A stretch of 64,000 bases of DNA from Orientallactaga sibirica (GCA_036365145.1 JAEOAD010000040.1:14014501-14078500); one strand, 5' to 3'. Shown: positions 51,425 to 61,602, counted from the stretch's first letter. Made by a program: numbers and translations. Notes: generated by a model from the letters alone, not told the origin.

Positions 51425-51565
51425 GAGACTTTCCAAGCTAGTTGGATGACCTAGTGCCAGTGGCTTAATCCCTCCCAAGTCCCAGTTTTCTTGCCTGTAA
51501 AAAAGGAAGATAATAGTATCGACTTCAGAATGTTGCTGCAAGGGGAAATGAGAAATGCACCAAAG
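51425..51565 (+). mobile_element. MIR SINE
   Basis: 'agttggatgacctagtgcc', 'aagtcccagttttcttgcc', 'aaggaagataatagtatcg' and 'ggaaatgagaaatgcacc' follow sense MIR in order. Confidence 0.78.
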
Positions 51566-51747
51566 TATCTGGAATGGCTATGGAAAATGGGGGGCACCCC
51601 TTGCTTTGAGAACCAGGGGGGAGTGTGAACAGTGGTCCCTGGTGTAATGGTTCCTGTTGGACTCGCCTGTGGCCAGCCCTTGGCCACTTGAGGCTTCTGA
51701 TGATTAGTTTAGTTAATCCATGCAAAGGGCTTAGAATGCGCTATCTT

Positions 51748-51960
51748 TTTAAAAATTGTTTATTTTTATTTATTTATTAGCAACAGACAGACAAGAGAGA
51801 GAGAGACAGAGAGAGAGGGAGGAAGAGATAGAATGGGCACACCAGGGCCTCCAGCCACTGCAAACGAACTCCAGATGCATGCGCCACATTGGGCATCTGG
51901 CTTACGTGGGTACTGGGGAATCGAGCCTGGAACCGGGGTCCTTAGGCTTCACAGGCAGCC
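51748..51960 (-). mobile_element. DIP-type SINE lacking its head
   Basis: Antisense copy that stops at 'ttcacaggcag', so the terminal 35-40 bases of the head are missing. Diverged copies of agaatgcgctatcttt (51,732 and 51,964) still flank it, so the loss happened at or after insertion. Confidence 0.9.
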
Positions 51961-52118
51961 CCAGAATGCACCATCTTTATTTAACCCTGTCTGTGTTATT
52001 GAGCTGTAGAGTGAGTTCGCTCTGGCTCTGAAATGCCCAAGGAAACAGCTCTGTTCTCCATTTCCAGCTTCAGCAAGAAATGATAGAGGAGAAAACTGAT
52101 AACAAAAGTGACAGGGGG

Positions 52119-52348
52119 CCTGGAGAGATGGCTTAGCGGTTAAGTGCTTGCCTGTGAAGCCTAAGGACCCCGGTTTGAGGCTCAATTCCCCAGGACCCAC
52201 GTAAGCCAGATGCACAAGGTGGCGCATGCATCCGGAATTCATTTGCAATGGCTGGAGGCCCTGGCGCACCCATTTTTTCTCTCTCTCTCTGCCTCTTTCT
52301 TTCTCTGTCTGTCACTCTCAAATAAATAAATAAAAATAAAAAACCAAA
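52119..52348 (+). mobile_element. DIP-type SINE
   Basis: Sense copy. aaaagtgacagggg occurs before it (about 52,105) and again at 52,547 after the following B1, so the B1 entered its tail region. Confidence 0.92.
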
Positions 52349-52382
52349 AAATATGCATCTTTAAAAAAAAATCTCCTTTCTA

Positions 52383-52545
52383 GCTGGGTGTAGTGGTACA
52401 TACTTTTAATCCCAGCACTTGGGAGGCAGAGGTAGGAGGACTGCCATGAGTTCAAGGCCACTCTGAGACTACATAGTGAATTCCAGGTCAGCCCGGGCTA
52501 GAGCAAGACCCTACCTCGAAAAACCAACCCCCCCACACCAAAAAA
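52383..52545 (+). mobile_element. B1 SINE
   Basis: Full-length sense copy ending in a mixed C/A tail 'aaccaacccccccac'. Confidence 0.91.
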
Positions 52546-52847
52546 AAAAGTGACAGGGGTTCCAGAGAGAAGAGCTAGGGCAGTGGCTCCCCTGACAGAC
52601 CCAGGAACTGGAACCATGGAGGACAAGAGCCTAGAAGGATACAATGTGACAGGAGATGGTGTCAATCAGCAACCAGGCTGGGGACACAGTGTCACTCTGT
52701 CCCCATTGATGCCCTGGTAGTGAGATGGGATTCAAGTGTAAGGGTTCGAGGATGCTGCTGCAATTTCCAGGTCCTTCCCAGGTGGAGATGGAGGTGGAGA
52801 TGGAGGTGGAGGTGCAGGTTGAGCAGTGTGGAAGAGCCTTACCTTTT

Positions 52848-52967
52848 TTTTTTTTTTTTTTTTTTTGGTTTTTCGGGGTAGAGTCTCACTCCAACTCTCC
52901 GCCATCCTCCTACCTCTGCCTCCCTCCCGAGTGCTGGGATTAAAGGCGTGCGCCACCACGCCCGGCG
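52848..52967 (-). mobile_element. B1 SINE with internal deletion
   Basis: Antisense. About 50 bases of the body are absent between 'gagtctcactcc' and 'aactctccgcc'. Target duplication gagccttacctttt at 52,834-52,847 and 52,968-52,981 is perfect. Confidence 0.92.
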
Positions 52968-52981
52968 AGCCTTACCTTTTG

Positions 52982-53369
52982 CTTGTCTCCTGCAGCAGTG
53001 CCGAGATCTCTCCCTGTCCCATCCGACTCGGGGCTCAGTGAGTGGGGTGGGCAGAGCGCTTCGGTGGAAGGAAGCCTTTCCCCTGGAGCTACAGGAACAA
53101 AGCCACGAGGAACCTTTGGAGTGACATGAAGCAGAGCCTCTCCCCACCCCCTCCGCCCCTCCCGTGCAATTAGCTCGTGACAACCAGGGGTTAAGATAAA
53201 ACAGAATAGTAATTGCGTGAAGCTAGCCCTGAAAGCTCAAACCTGGGCTGAGAGACTTCATTTAACCTCCATCACTGGCAGTACAAAGAGCTCTAGGAAC
53301 CAGGCTTTACTGTCAAGCTAAATATATACAAGATGACAACACGGAATGGAGAGAAGGACAAGTGGCCCT
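52982..53369. other. Unique DNA, no gene seen
   Basis: GC-richer unique sequence. Part of a 114-codon antisense frame (52,839-53,183) crosses the B1 and is not credible. Confidence 0.43.
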
Positions 53370-53670
53370 TTGTGGCCACAGATTCCGCAGCTCCAGATTC
53401 AACCGACCATGGATCAGAACTATTTGACAAAAGAGTTGCATCTGAAGTGAATGTGTAGAGACTTTTCCCTTGTTTTTAGAACACACAGTACTACATTTTA
53501 CATAGCACTTATATGGGCTGAGGGATTTTAAGTAATCTAGAAATAATCTAAAGTAGATAGGAGGTTGTATGTAAGGTCTATGCCAGTACTATACTATTTT
53601 CTACACAGGAGCTGGGCCTCTGTGGATTGGGGCATCTGCAGAGATGAGGGTAACTACAGACTAGTGTTTA
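53370..53670 (+). mobile_element. MER2/Tigger-like transposon relic
   Basis: 'cagattcaaccgaccatggat', shortened here, then 'gttgcatctgaagtgaatg', 'acattttacatagcacttat', 'ttttaagtaatctagaaata' and 'cctctgtggattggggcatc' follow sense MER2. Confidence 0.65.
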
Positions 53671-53689
53671 ATTGCATGAATTCATAAAC

Positions 53690-53812
53690 CAGGCTGGACT
53701 CAGACTTTCCAGGTTAAAGCCCATCTCTACCCCTTCCTAACTATGCTCTTGAGAGAGTCTTTTAGTTATTTGATTCTGCTTTAATTCAGTTTCCTCATTG
53801 CCATGGGTTGAG
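53690..53812 (+). mobile_element. MIR fragment
   Basis: 'ggactcagactttccaggtt', 'aaagcccatctctaccccttc' (20 bases of it visible without gap) and 'attcagtttcctcattgcc' follow sense MIR; cut by a SINE fragment. Confidence 0.7.
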
Positions 53813-53908
53813 TCGGGCATCTGGCTTTACTCAGGTACTGGGGAATCAAACCCGGGTCGTTAGTCTTTGCAGGCAAGAGCCTTAGCCGCTGAGCCATTTC
53901 TCCAGCCC
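53813..53908 (-). mobile_element. DIP-type SINE, head fragment
   Basis: Only the head-proximal ~95 bases remain in antisense ('catctggctttactcaggta' to 'catttctccagccc'), a 3'-deleted or partial copy. Confidence 0.85.
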
Positions 53909-53971
53909 TCCACTGGCATTTTACTGAAAGTTTACTATGGTGATCCTAGTCATCTACAAAATAAAAGTTCA

Positions 53972-54222
53972 AAAGTGGAATCTGAGGCCCAGTGGTTAAA
54001 CATCTTTGCTTCACAAGGCTGCTAACCTGAGCTTGATGCTCAGCATCCGTGAAGAGCTGGCTACAAAGTGGTCGGTGTGTCTGTGATCCCAGTGTGCTAT
54101 GACAATAGGAGGTGGAGCCAGGAGAATCCTGAAGCTCCTGGGCCAGCTAGACTTGCACTTCCAGTCACCAAAACAACAACAACAACAACAACAAACGACA
54201 ATGACAAACAAGAGAGACCCTG
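53972..54222 (+). mobile_element. B3/B4-type SINE, left part
   Basis: 'ggcccagtggttaaacatc', 'gtctgtgatcccagtgtgc', 'ggtggagccaggagaatcc', a (CAA)n at 54,168-54,195 and 'caagagagaccctg'. Split by the LTR at 54,223 and continued at 54,582. Confidence 0.6.
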
Positions 54223-54581
54223 TGTAACACACAGCTTCAGGTTCGCTGAGATGAACTTCCAGACCAGGCACAGTTATGGACGAAGGGATATTATTTATTG
54301 AAGCTTACAGATCCAGGGGAAGTTCCATAATGGCAGAAGAAGCTGGCCTGCCTTCACAGGACCAGGCAAGAGAGAGAGAGAGGCAAAAGCCTCACAGCAC
54401 AGCACACCTCAGGAATTCCTACTGGGCACACTTTGTATATCTTTACAATGGAATCTCAAACCCACCACCACACCTTGAGATCCGCCCAGTGACACTGCCT
54501 CCAGCCAGGTGGCGCTGATGCAAACTATAAACTAATAAAATACTGAATATATGTTGGGGGCCATCTATTCAAAGTACCACA
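54223..54581 (-). mobile_element. Solo MaLR-like LTR, 359 bp
   Basis: Antisense; TGTAACA...ACCACA in this strand. Minus-strand AATAAA in 'attatttattgaagc'. Perfect 5-base duplication ccctg at 54,218-54,222 and 54,582-54,586 within the host SINE. Twin of 46,419. Confidence 0.84.
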
Positions 54582-54668
54582 CCCTGTCTCAAAAAACAAG
54601 GTGGAAAGAAGGGACAAGTTTGTCTTATGATCTCCACACACGCATCCATACGCACAAATAATAAAAAC
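54582..54668 (+). mobile_element. B3/B4-type SINE, right part
   Basis: 'ccctgtctcaaaaaacaagg' rejoins the split element and runs through 'tcttatgatctccacacacg' to a CA-rich end. Confidence 0.6.
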
Positions 54669-55109
54669 CACAGTGTCCACTTCATAGAGTTGTTGTAAGC
54701 AAATGAAATAGTTCACATATGGGACATTATTTTTCCTTGGGGCATTGTTAACATTCAAGAAATGCTAGAATTATAGAAGGGTCCCTGTGAGTTCTGCTTT
54801 ATTGAGGTAGGGGAGGGGAAATTCTCCAGCTATCATGTGGTAAGTACTTAGTGTGTCCTGTTTGGGATAAGACCTGGCTGTAAGCAACAGAAAAAGAATG
54901 CAATGCTCAAATAAGAGAGCGTGTGTTCCGCTGTCCCCTGCCAACATCTGGAGGTGCTCTGAGGTGGTGATGGATGTGCGGAATTAGGACTTTGAGTTTG
55001 TTCTAGTTGGCTAAATTGCTAACTTTGGAGTCTCTCATTGGTCAATGCGGCTGTAGGAGCTCCTGCTTTTGTGTCCCAATCCTATGGAAGATGAAAAGTA
55101 ATGGAACAG
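54669..55109. other. Unique DNA, no gene seen
   Basis: Includes 'tgtccacttcatagagttgttg' (read in shorter pieces as a possible MIR trace near 54,675). Otherwise no repeat or gene recognised. Confidence 0.4.
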
Positions 55110-55318
55110 GGCTGGAGAAATGGCTTAGTGGTTAAGGTGTTTGCCTGCAAAGCCAAAGGACCTAGGCTCGATTCCCCAGGACCCACATAAGCCAGATTTA
55201 CAAGGCAGTGAATGTGTCTGGAGTTCGTTTGCAGTGGCTGGAGACCCTGGCGTGCCCGTTCATTCTCTTTTCCTATCTCTCCCTCCCCTCTCAAATAAAT
55301 GAATTTTTGAAAGTTAAA
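55110..55318 (+). mobile_element. DIP-type SINE
   Basis: Sense copy with a poor CT block ('ctcttttcctatctctccc') and a single-unit tail. Confidence 0.9.
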
Positions 55319-55424
55319 GAAAAGCAATAGAACGAAGAAGCACGTCTTCATTTTAAAGATACTTCCAGGAAAGTAAGTACACGTATCTCATCCACATACA
55401 TTGCTTTAGATGGAACTTAGTCCC

Positions 55425-55720
55425 ATGGCCACGCCTACTGAGGTGTTTTGAATGTAACACGTCCTCCACAGCCTCTGTGTTTGTGATGAAGCCTCACACT
55501 TGATTCTGCAGCTGGTGGGGCCTTGAGCCAGTGGAGTCTTGCTGGAAGAGGTGTGTCACTGGGGGCTGCCCTTGGGATTCTTTAATCCAGCCCCCTTGCC
55601 AGTGCTGGCTAGCATAACTCTTGCTGCCTCCTCCCAGCTGATGTCACACCCTGCTGTCTGCTCTGCCGTATTTTTTTCTCATCATGAAGAAGCTTCCCTT
55701 CAAAAACTGTAAGCCAAAAG
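55425..55720 (+). mobile_element. Rodent MaLR-like LTR, main part
   Basis: 'ctgaggtgttttgaatgtaa', 'gcagctggtggggccttgag', 'gtgtgtcactgggggctgcc', 'tcatcatgaagaagcttccc' and 'aaaactgtaagccaaaag' are the sense counterpart of 22,711 and 49,160. Confidence 0.65.
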
Positions 55721-55723
55721 AAA

Positions 55724-55826
55724 GCTTCAGCACCGGGAGGCAGAGGTAGGAGGATCTCAAGAACTGTTAATTCCAAGCTAGAGTGAAACCCTACCTCGAA
55801 AAACCAAAAAAAAAAAAAAAAAAAAG
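55724..55826 (+). mobile_element. B1 SINE, heavily deleted
   Basis: Begins at 'accgggaggcagaggtagg' and joins 'ggatctcaagaactg' to 'ttaattccaagctagag', missing both the 5' quarter and part of the middle. A-run of about 20 at the end. Confidence 0.82.
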
Positions 55827-55829
55827 AAA

Positions 55830-55905
55830 CCCTCTTCCCCCCATGAGCTGCTTCTGGTTGGGTGTTTTGTCTCAACAAGAAGGTAACTATAAAACCTACC
55901 TTCTG
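55830..55905 (+). mobile_element. Rodent MaLR-like LTR, 3' end
   Basis: 'gagctgcttctggttgggtg' and 'ttttgtctcaacaagaagg' complete the LTR from 55,425. Confidence 0.6.
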
Positions 55906-56878
55906 GGAAGACTGGAAAATATAATCTTTACTCCAGGTAGCTAGAATTCAGTTAAAAATCCAAGATCCTATTATGGTAGGAAAAAAAAAGGTATCTGGTA
56001 ACAATAATTGATGTCTGTCATAATGTACAATGCATGCACCTTTGGAACAAGAATTATTAATATATTGCTTCTTTGTGGATAGGGAAACAAGCTTAGTTTG
56101 TTTTTCCAGATACAAGGCTAAATTCAGGCACACTCTCTCTCCTCTCTCTTTTTCATTTTCATCTTAACAAGATTGACAGCCTTTCATTCGATCAAGGGTC
56201 TTCCCAGTGATGGTGACAAAACCCTGTCTGATGGGGAGCTTAAAGACAGTGACTGGAAATTCAGTCTTTTGAGTCAACCACAGTGATATGTGGAAGTGGG
56301 TCTTGAACCCTAGGAGATGCTGGCTGATAAGCAAGAGAGAGGGACCTGAAGGGAGCGTTTAAGGGGGGCCACTCCCTTGAAAATCAAACCTCCATTGAAT
56401 TTGTGATTAGAAAAAAAAAAAGGAGCTCACATATATGTTGGCAAATAAATGATTGCTGTATCTGATTAGCTTAACAGTTTCCAGAGAAAAAAAGAAGTCT
56501 GACAGAAAAGTTGAAGGAGTAAATGTTGAGCTGGAGTAGAAATAAAAAAGCTTTCACCAAAATGTCAGGGGAAAACGAAGTGCTGGGAAGAGAGGCCATT
56601 AATAAGTGCACAAGGGAGAAAACTGGCAGCGTTTCTGAAAGAAGGTGGGGCTGCTGGGTTACTTTGAAAAAACAAAGTCCGTCTCTTTTTTTTCTTTTTA
56701 TTCAGCTCATTTGTCGGCGTCCATTACGGACTTTCCAGTTTTTCATAAGCAGATTGGCTGAATAGAAAACATGAAAATCTCACCCCAACGCATGAAGCCA
56801 AGAATGCAGCAGAGGAAGATGAGGGGTTGTGGGGTGGTGGGAGCTGAAGTCCTAGCAAATAAATAAGAAATAAAAAAT
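55906..56878. other. SINE-free unique block (candidate conserved element)
   Basis: About 970 bases with no recognisable repeat. The parts 56,400-56,480 (ggcaaataaatgattgctg) and 56,520-56,770 (ggccattaataagtgcac, gtccattacggactttcc) have a conserved-element texture. An 80-codon frame at 56,523-56,765 starts Met-Leu-Ser-Trp, is flanked by no plausible splice sites, and has no domain I know. Confidence 0.43.
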
Positions 56879-57112
56879 AGGGCTAGAGAGATGGCTTAGC
56901 CGTTAAACACTTGCCTGTGAAGCCTAAGGGTCCCGGTTCAAGGCTCAATTCCACAGGACCCACGTAAGCCAGATGCACAAGGGGGTGCTTGCATCTGGAA
57001 TTCGTTTGCAGTGGCTGGAGGCCCTGGTGCGCCCATTCTCTCTCTCTCTCTCTGCTTCCTTCTCTCTCTGTCTGTCACTCTCAAATAAATAAAAATAAAC
57101 AAAAAATAAAAA
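56879..57112 (+). mobile_element. DIP-type SINE
   Basis: Sense copy of the 'cctgtgaagcc...ggttcaaggctc' subtype. Confidence 0.92.
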
Positions 57113-57252
57113 TAAGCCAGGCATGGTGGCACAAGCCTTTAATCCCAGCACTCGGGAGGCAGAGGTAGGAGGATAACTGTGAGTTCAAGGCCACCCTGAG
57201 ACTATATAGTGAATTCTAGGTCAGCCTTGGCTAGAGTGAGAACTTACCTCAA

Positions 57253-57295
<43 letters not shown>

Positions 57296-57298
57296 ATC
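57113..57298 (+). mobile_element. B1 SINE with (AAAT)n tail
   Basis: Sense copy inserted in the DIP tail. Its own tail has about 11 AAAT units (57,252-57,298). Confidence 0.93.
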
Positions 57299-57992
57299 TT
57301 TCAGATTAAATAAAAAACTAATAATTTCCAAATCTGCTGTGATGTCCCAGGCAGGGAGGGTACTGAGGAGGCTGGGCAGGACCTGGTCTTGTCAGCTAGA
57401 TGGAGCATCAGACCTCGCCTCCACGCTAAGCACTTCATCAGAGTTGGGAATTTCTTTGATGGGGCTTGGTGTTGCCAGTGCTACTGATCCTTCGGATGGC
57501 CACGCGAGGGGGTGGTGGACAGACTCGGTGGTCAGGGATGTAGAGATGTGTTTGTTCCACACCCCGCTGGCACTGGCTCTGGCCCTGGCTTGGCATTTGA
57601 AGCCTCCCACGTGCTATCCTGCGATGGGATGAAGAAGGTACTATGCATCCAAAACACCTGTGGAAAGGTGGCGCGCTGTGACCGAAAGATCATGACAGAA
57701 ACAACTTGGGGAGGAAAGGTTTGTTGTGGCCCGTGGTTTCAGGGCACACAGCCCACCAGGGTGACACAGGCAGGACAGCAACAGGGTCCACTCTGGGGAA
57801 CAGAGCAGGAGGTGTCTCCCATCCTGGCCAGACAGAGAGCAGTGAATGCAAGCTGGAAGCAGGGACAGCCTATGGCCTTAACCGCCATCTCCCCAACCCC
57901 ACAGACCCCTTCCTTTAGTCAAGCCCCACCCCCTGGGCATCACACAGACTTCACAATCACCCTACCAGCCAGGGAGCCAACACTCCAAACCT
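57299..57992. other. Unique DNA, no gene seen
   Basis: About 700 bases of GC-richer unique sequence. A 180-codon frame at 57,512-58,054 is the longest in this part, but ends in the next SINE's GA block ('RERERES') and has no domain; I do not call it. Confidence 0.45.
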
Positions 57993-58012
57993 TAGGGGAC
58001 AATTTCTCTTTT

Positions 58013-58238
58013 TTAAATTTTTTTTATTTGAGAGAGAGAGAGAGAGAGAGCTAGAGAGAGAGAATGGGTGTGCCAGCAGTCTCTCAGCCACTGTTAATGG
58101 ATTCCAGACACATGCACCCCCTTGTGCGCAAATGCAGCATTGCATCTTTGCCTCACTTTTTGCATCTGGCTAACCGTGGAGATTGGAACCGGTGTTCTTA
58201 GGCTTTGCAGGCTTAACTGCCAAGCCATCTCTCCAGCC
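58013..58238 (-). mobile_element. DIP-type SINE, long variant
   Basis: Antisense with an extended middle ('gcgcaaatgcagcattgc', 'atctttgcctcactttttgc'). First of three SINEs with alternating orientation; taggggaca at 57,993-58,001 and 58,686-58,694 encloses all three. Confidence 0.9.
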
Positions 58239-58269
58239 CATAAATAAATATTTTTTAAAAATTTTAAAA

Positions 58270-58488
58270 AGGGCTGGAGAGATGGCTTGGTGTTTAAGGC
58301 ACCTGCCTGCGAAGCCTAAGGACCCAAGTTCGATTCTCCAGGTCCCATGTAAGCCAGATGCACAAGGGGGTGCATGCATCTGGAGTTCATTTGCAGTGGC
58401 TAGAGGCTCTCATGCACCCATTCTCACTCTTGCTCTCTCTCTCTCCCTCTCTGTCTCTAATAAATAAATAAACAATAAACTCTTTTAA
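58270..58488 (+). mobile_element. DIP-type SINE
   Basis: Sense copy, central member of the -/+/- trio. Confidence 0.93.
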
Positions 58489-58685
58489 AAATATTTATTT
58501 ATTTATTTAAGAGAGAAAGAGGGAGAGGGAGAGAGAATGGGCACACCAGAGCCTCTAGCCACTGCAAACAAACTTCAGACGTGCGTCCCCTTGTGCATCT
58601 GGCTAACGTGGGTCCTGGGGAATCGAGCCTGGGTCCTTTGGCTTTGCAGGCAAATGCCTTAACCGCTAAGCCATCTCTCCAGCCC
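58489..58685 (-). mobile_element. DIP-type SINE
   Basis: Antisense copy with intact head, third member of the trio. It can pair with the central copy over almost its whole length. Confidence 0.92.
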
Positions 58686-58694
58686 TAGGGGACA

Positions 58695-59133
58695 TTTTCT
58701 GCTCAAGCGATAACCCAAGGCAAGGGGCTTCTGCCAGAGTAACCCATCCACAAACAGGCCAGATGGCACAGATCTGTTCCTGAGACTACAGGACTCAGGA
58801 CTCCGGGCTGTCGGTCACAATTGGCCTGATAGGGCTCACTGAAGAAGAAAAGTGGGGGAAGAAGAGGGCAAGAGGGAGGGGAAAGAAGAGGGGGAGAGAA
58901 GGAGGAGGGTCTAGATTGGCTTCACACAGTCGAGATGGAAGGGGCTCTGGATGGGCCAGAGATATGAATGGGAAGGTGTGGGGCTCCTAAAGTCTCATCG
59001 CTGTCTTAGAAGTTCTTATCCGAGTGATCTTATTCCTCCCCAGGTCGCCTTGCAATTCATTGTTCAGTAGACGCTCGGAGAGGGGCCACCTCACTGACTT
59101 TGAATTACTGAGGCAGAGTAATACTGCAACCAT
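58695..59133. other. Unique DNA, no gene seen
   Basis: Holds a purine-rich stretch at 58,840-58,910. No gene or repeat family recognised. Confidence 0.42.
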
Positions 59134-59148
59134 TAAGTACTGGTTCTT

Positions 59149-59361
59149 TTTTTAAAAATATTGAGAGAGAGATACAGGAATAGGCAGAGCGAGAGAGAGA
59201 GAATGGGCGCGCCAGGGCCTACAGCCACTGCAAATGAACTCCAGATGCGTGCATCCCCTTGTGCATCTGGCTTACGTGGGTCCTGGGGAATCGATCCTCG
59301 AACTGGGGTCCTTAGGCTTCACAGGCAAGCGCTTAACCACTAAGCCATCTCTCCAGCCCCC
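59149..59361 (-). mobile_element. DIP-type SINE
   Basis: Antisense copy with a perfect 15-base duplication taagtactggttctt at 59,134-59,148 and 59,362-59,376. Confidence 0.95.
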
Positions 59362-59438
59362 TAAGTACTGGTTCTTAACTTGGGAGAGAGACAGTAAACA
59401 GTCTTCCTTGGAGAATCTGGTTAAAAAACTATACTCCT

Positions 59439-59606
59439 GGACTGGACCTCATGACCCAGGTTCAATTCCCCAGGACCCATGTAAACCAGATGCAGAAGAT
59501 GGCACATGTGCCTGGAGTTCGTTTGCAGTGGTTAGAGACCCTGGTGTGCCCATTCTCCCTCTCTCTCTGCCTTTCTCTCTCTCATAAATAAATTAATTAA
59601 TCAATT
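59439..59606 (+). mobile_element. DIP-type SINE, 5'-truncated
   Basis: Begins at 'ctggacctcatgacccagg', lacking the first ~45 bases and the A box. Perfect duplication aaaaactatactcct at 59,424-59,438 and 59,607-59,621 shows it was inserted already truncated. Confidence 0.94.
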
Positions 59607-59884
59607 AAAAACTATACTCCTATTTCTCAAAAAATAGACATTTGGACAGCCACACAAAATATTCTATATTTCCACTTGTTCTATGAATGTGTGAAGCCCA
59701 TCTCTGCATCCCATAAAAGATCTCGGTCTCCGGATTAAAATGCCCTGGTGGATGTTTTAATAACCTTAACACAGAGGCTTCATCTTTGTGCGTGTCTTCT
59801 AAACTTCCTTCCATATGCACACGTAATTGTTGTGGCACAATTATAATCTACACACAGTTTATGTATTCTCCTTTATAAAAATCT

Positions 59885-60220
59885 AACATTATCTTGTAAA
59901 GCATTTCTCCATGTTGCTATATATTCGTCATGATTATAAATTTCAATGAATGTACAAAATTATATTGAATTGTTGCGGCATAATTTTCTTAACTGTTCCT
60001 CAATGATTAGGTGTTTAAATGTCTTCTAATTTTGCAGGAGAGATAATGCTGCATGACTTATCTTTATGCATCGATCCTCCGCCCGTTGACAATCCTCTGG
60101 AGACAAATTCCCAGGAGTGGTTTTATTGAATCAAAAGGCAAGAATATTTTTCTGGCCCTTAACACATGATGCTATACTCCTTCCCAAAGGGCTTATAGTT
60201 TTTGCTATTACCAATAATAT
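59885..60220 (-). mobile_element. Old L1 fragment, ORF2 3' region
   Basis: Antisense: 'aagcatttctccatgttgc', 'aactgttcctcaatgattag', 'gcaggagagataatgctgc', 'cccaggagtggttttattg' and 'aatcaaaaggcaagaatat' mirror the L1 ORF2 C-terminal and 3' region. No open frame. Confidence 0.6.
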
Positions 60221-60640
60221 ATATATATATTTTTTTTTTTTCTAAGTTACAACACCTTTACCCATCATGAGTATTATTATTTAAATGTTTTGTTCTAATT
60301 GAATCTTTACCTGCTGTTGGATTACTGAGGGGTGAAGTGGAGAGTGGGAAGAGAGTGTGGGCAAAGAGGAAAGTCTGAGTGTATAAAGGAGTGGGAGGGG
60401 ATCCTCCATGCTAAACAGCAGGTGGAACCAGGTAGGGAATACAAGCGGGGGCGCTTCCCCCACTGAGTTACTGAACAGAACACGCCCATTGTCTGACCCC
60501 TGTAGCCTTCATCTCTAAATTCCACCACCCAACATGGACATTAGAGCTGGGCTGTGATCAGTTCCAGCTACGTTACTCTGGGTCACATAAGTGAGGACAC
60601 TGTGATACAGTGGTGATGGGCAATCTTTCAGACTAGGTCA
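60221..60640. other. Unique DNA, no gene seen
   Basis: Starts with (TA)n and a T-run (60,217-60,241). The rest is unique. Antisense frames of 60-68 codons are domain-free. Confidence 0.42.
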
Positions 60641-60644
60641 GCCC

Positions 60645-60760
60645 GCAGTGACCTATGCTCTAGAGTAGCCCTGTCCAACAGTAACAATGCAGCCCGTATA
60701 GGTAGCTTTCAACTTCCCAGTCACCACATGTGTTGTTGTTGTTGTTTTTTTAATGTAAAA
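60645..60760 (+). mobile_element. hAT-like MER element, left part
   Basis: 'gagtagccctgtccaacagt', 'aacaatgcagcccgtatagg' and 'cccagtcaccacatgtg' fit the start of a mammalian non-autonomous hAT-type MER repeat. The matching right part lies at 62,655. Confidence 0.45.
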
Positions 60761-60761
60761 G

Positions 60762-61378
60762 GAAGCAAGTGAGCTTCCTGATTTCAAAATAATTTACAAA
60801 GCTATAGCTATTTTTAATAACTGTGTATTAAGAGACTGGCATCAAGACAGACATTTAAACTGATAGAACAGAATCAAATAGAAAACCCAGAAGTAAAGCC
60901 ATGTGTGCATAGACAACTGATCTTCAAGAGTGCCAAGACTACATGATGGAGAAAAGGCAGACTCCGCAACACACAGGGCTGGGAAAACTGAATATCCACT
61001 TACAAACCAGTGAAACTGGATCCTTATCTTACACCATAGTCAAAAATCAGCTCAGAATGGATTAAGAGTCAAAGACATGAAACCTAAAACCCAAAGAGGA
61101 AAGCGTCAGAGAAAAGCTTTACAACACTGGATTTCACAGTCATCTCTTGAATAGAATATGGAAATATAAAGACAGAAGCAAACGTCCACAAATGGCGCCA
61201 CATCACACTGGGAAGTTCTGTATGGGGAGGAGACAAGAATGTGAAGAGTATCCTATCTGATGGGAGAAAATATTTGTGAACCATGCATATGATTAAGGGA
61301 TCAGAGGTCAAAATACATAAAGCATTCCTTATAAACCAATAACCAAAATATAAATAACCTAATGTGAAAAAGAAGCAA
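60762..61378 (+). mobile_element. Old L1 fragment, ORF2 part
   Basis: Sense, ordered match to the distal part of L1 ORF2 (downstream of the reverse-transcriptase core): 'gagcttcctgatttcaaaat', 'acaaagctatagctattttt', 'aaactggatccttatcttac', 'aatggattaagagtcaaaga', 'gatgggagaaaatatttgtg'. Frameshifts and stops throughout, so inactive. Confidence 0.8.
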
Positions 61379-61383
61379 AGAGG

Positions 61384-61602
61384 GACTGGAAAGATGGCTC
61401 AGCAGTAAAGGTGCTAACCTACAAAGCCTAACAACCTGAGGCTGGTTCCCCAGAACCCACATAAAGCACAAAGTACACAAAGATGCACAAAGTGGCACAT
61501 GTGTCTGGAGTTCATACACAGCAGCTGGGTGCCCTGGTGTGCCCATTCTCTCTGTCTCTCTTCTATCTCTCTGCATACAAATAAATAAAAATATTTTTTA
61601 AT
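61384..61602 (+). mobile_element. DIP-type SINE
   Basis: Sense, diverged ('gactggaaagatggctcagc', 'agcacaaagtacacaaag'), with a local repeat in its middle. Confidence 0.88.

Noticed and set aside
50993..51541. 182-codon antisense open frame
   Set aside because: It spans unique DNA, a full SINE and a MIR relic; its centre is translated SINE sequence.
54168..54195. (CAA)n as a coding polyglutamine tract
   Set aside because: It lies inside a split SINE; no open frame with codon character continues on either side.
57512..58054. 180-codon open frame, among the longest of the window
   Set aside because: It runs from unique DNA into the GA block of a SINE (ending Arg-Glu repeats), has no domain, signal peptide or family likeness, and lacks supporting splice or promoter context.
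59885..61378. Single L1 with 5' inversion (twin priming)
   Set aside because: In twin priming the inverted part is the 5' portion; here the antisense part matches a more 3' region than the sense part, so two separate insertions are simpler.
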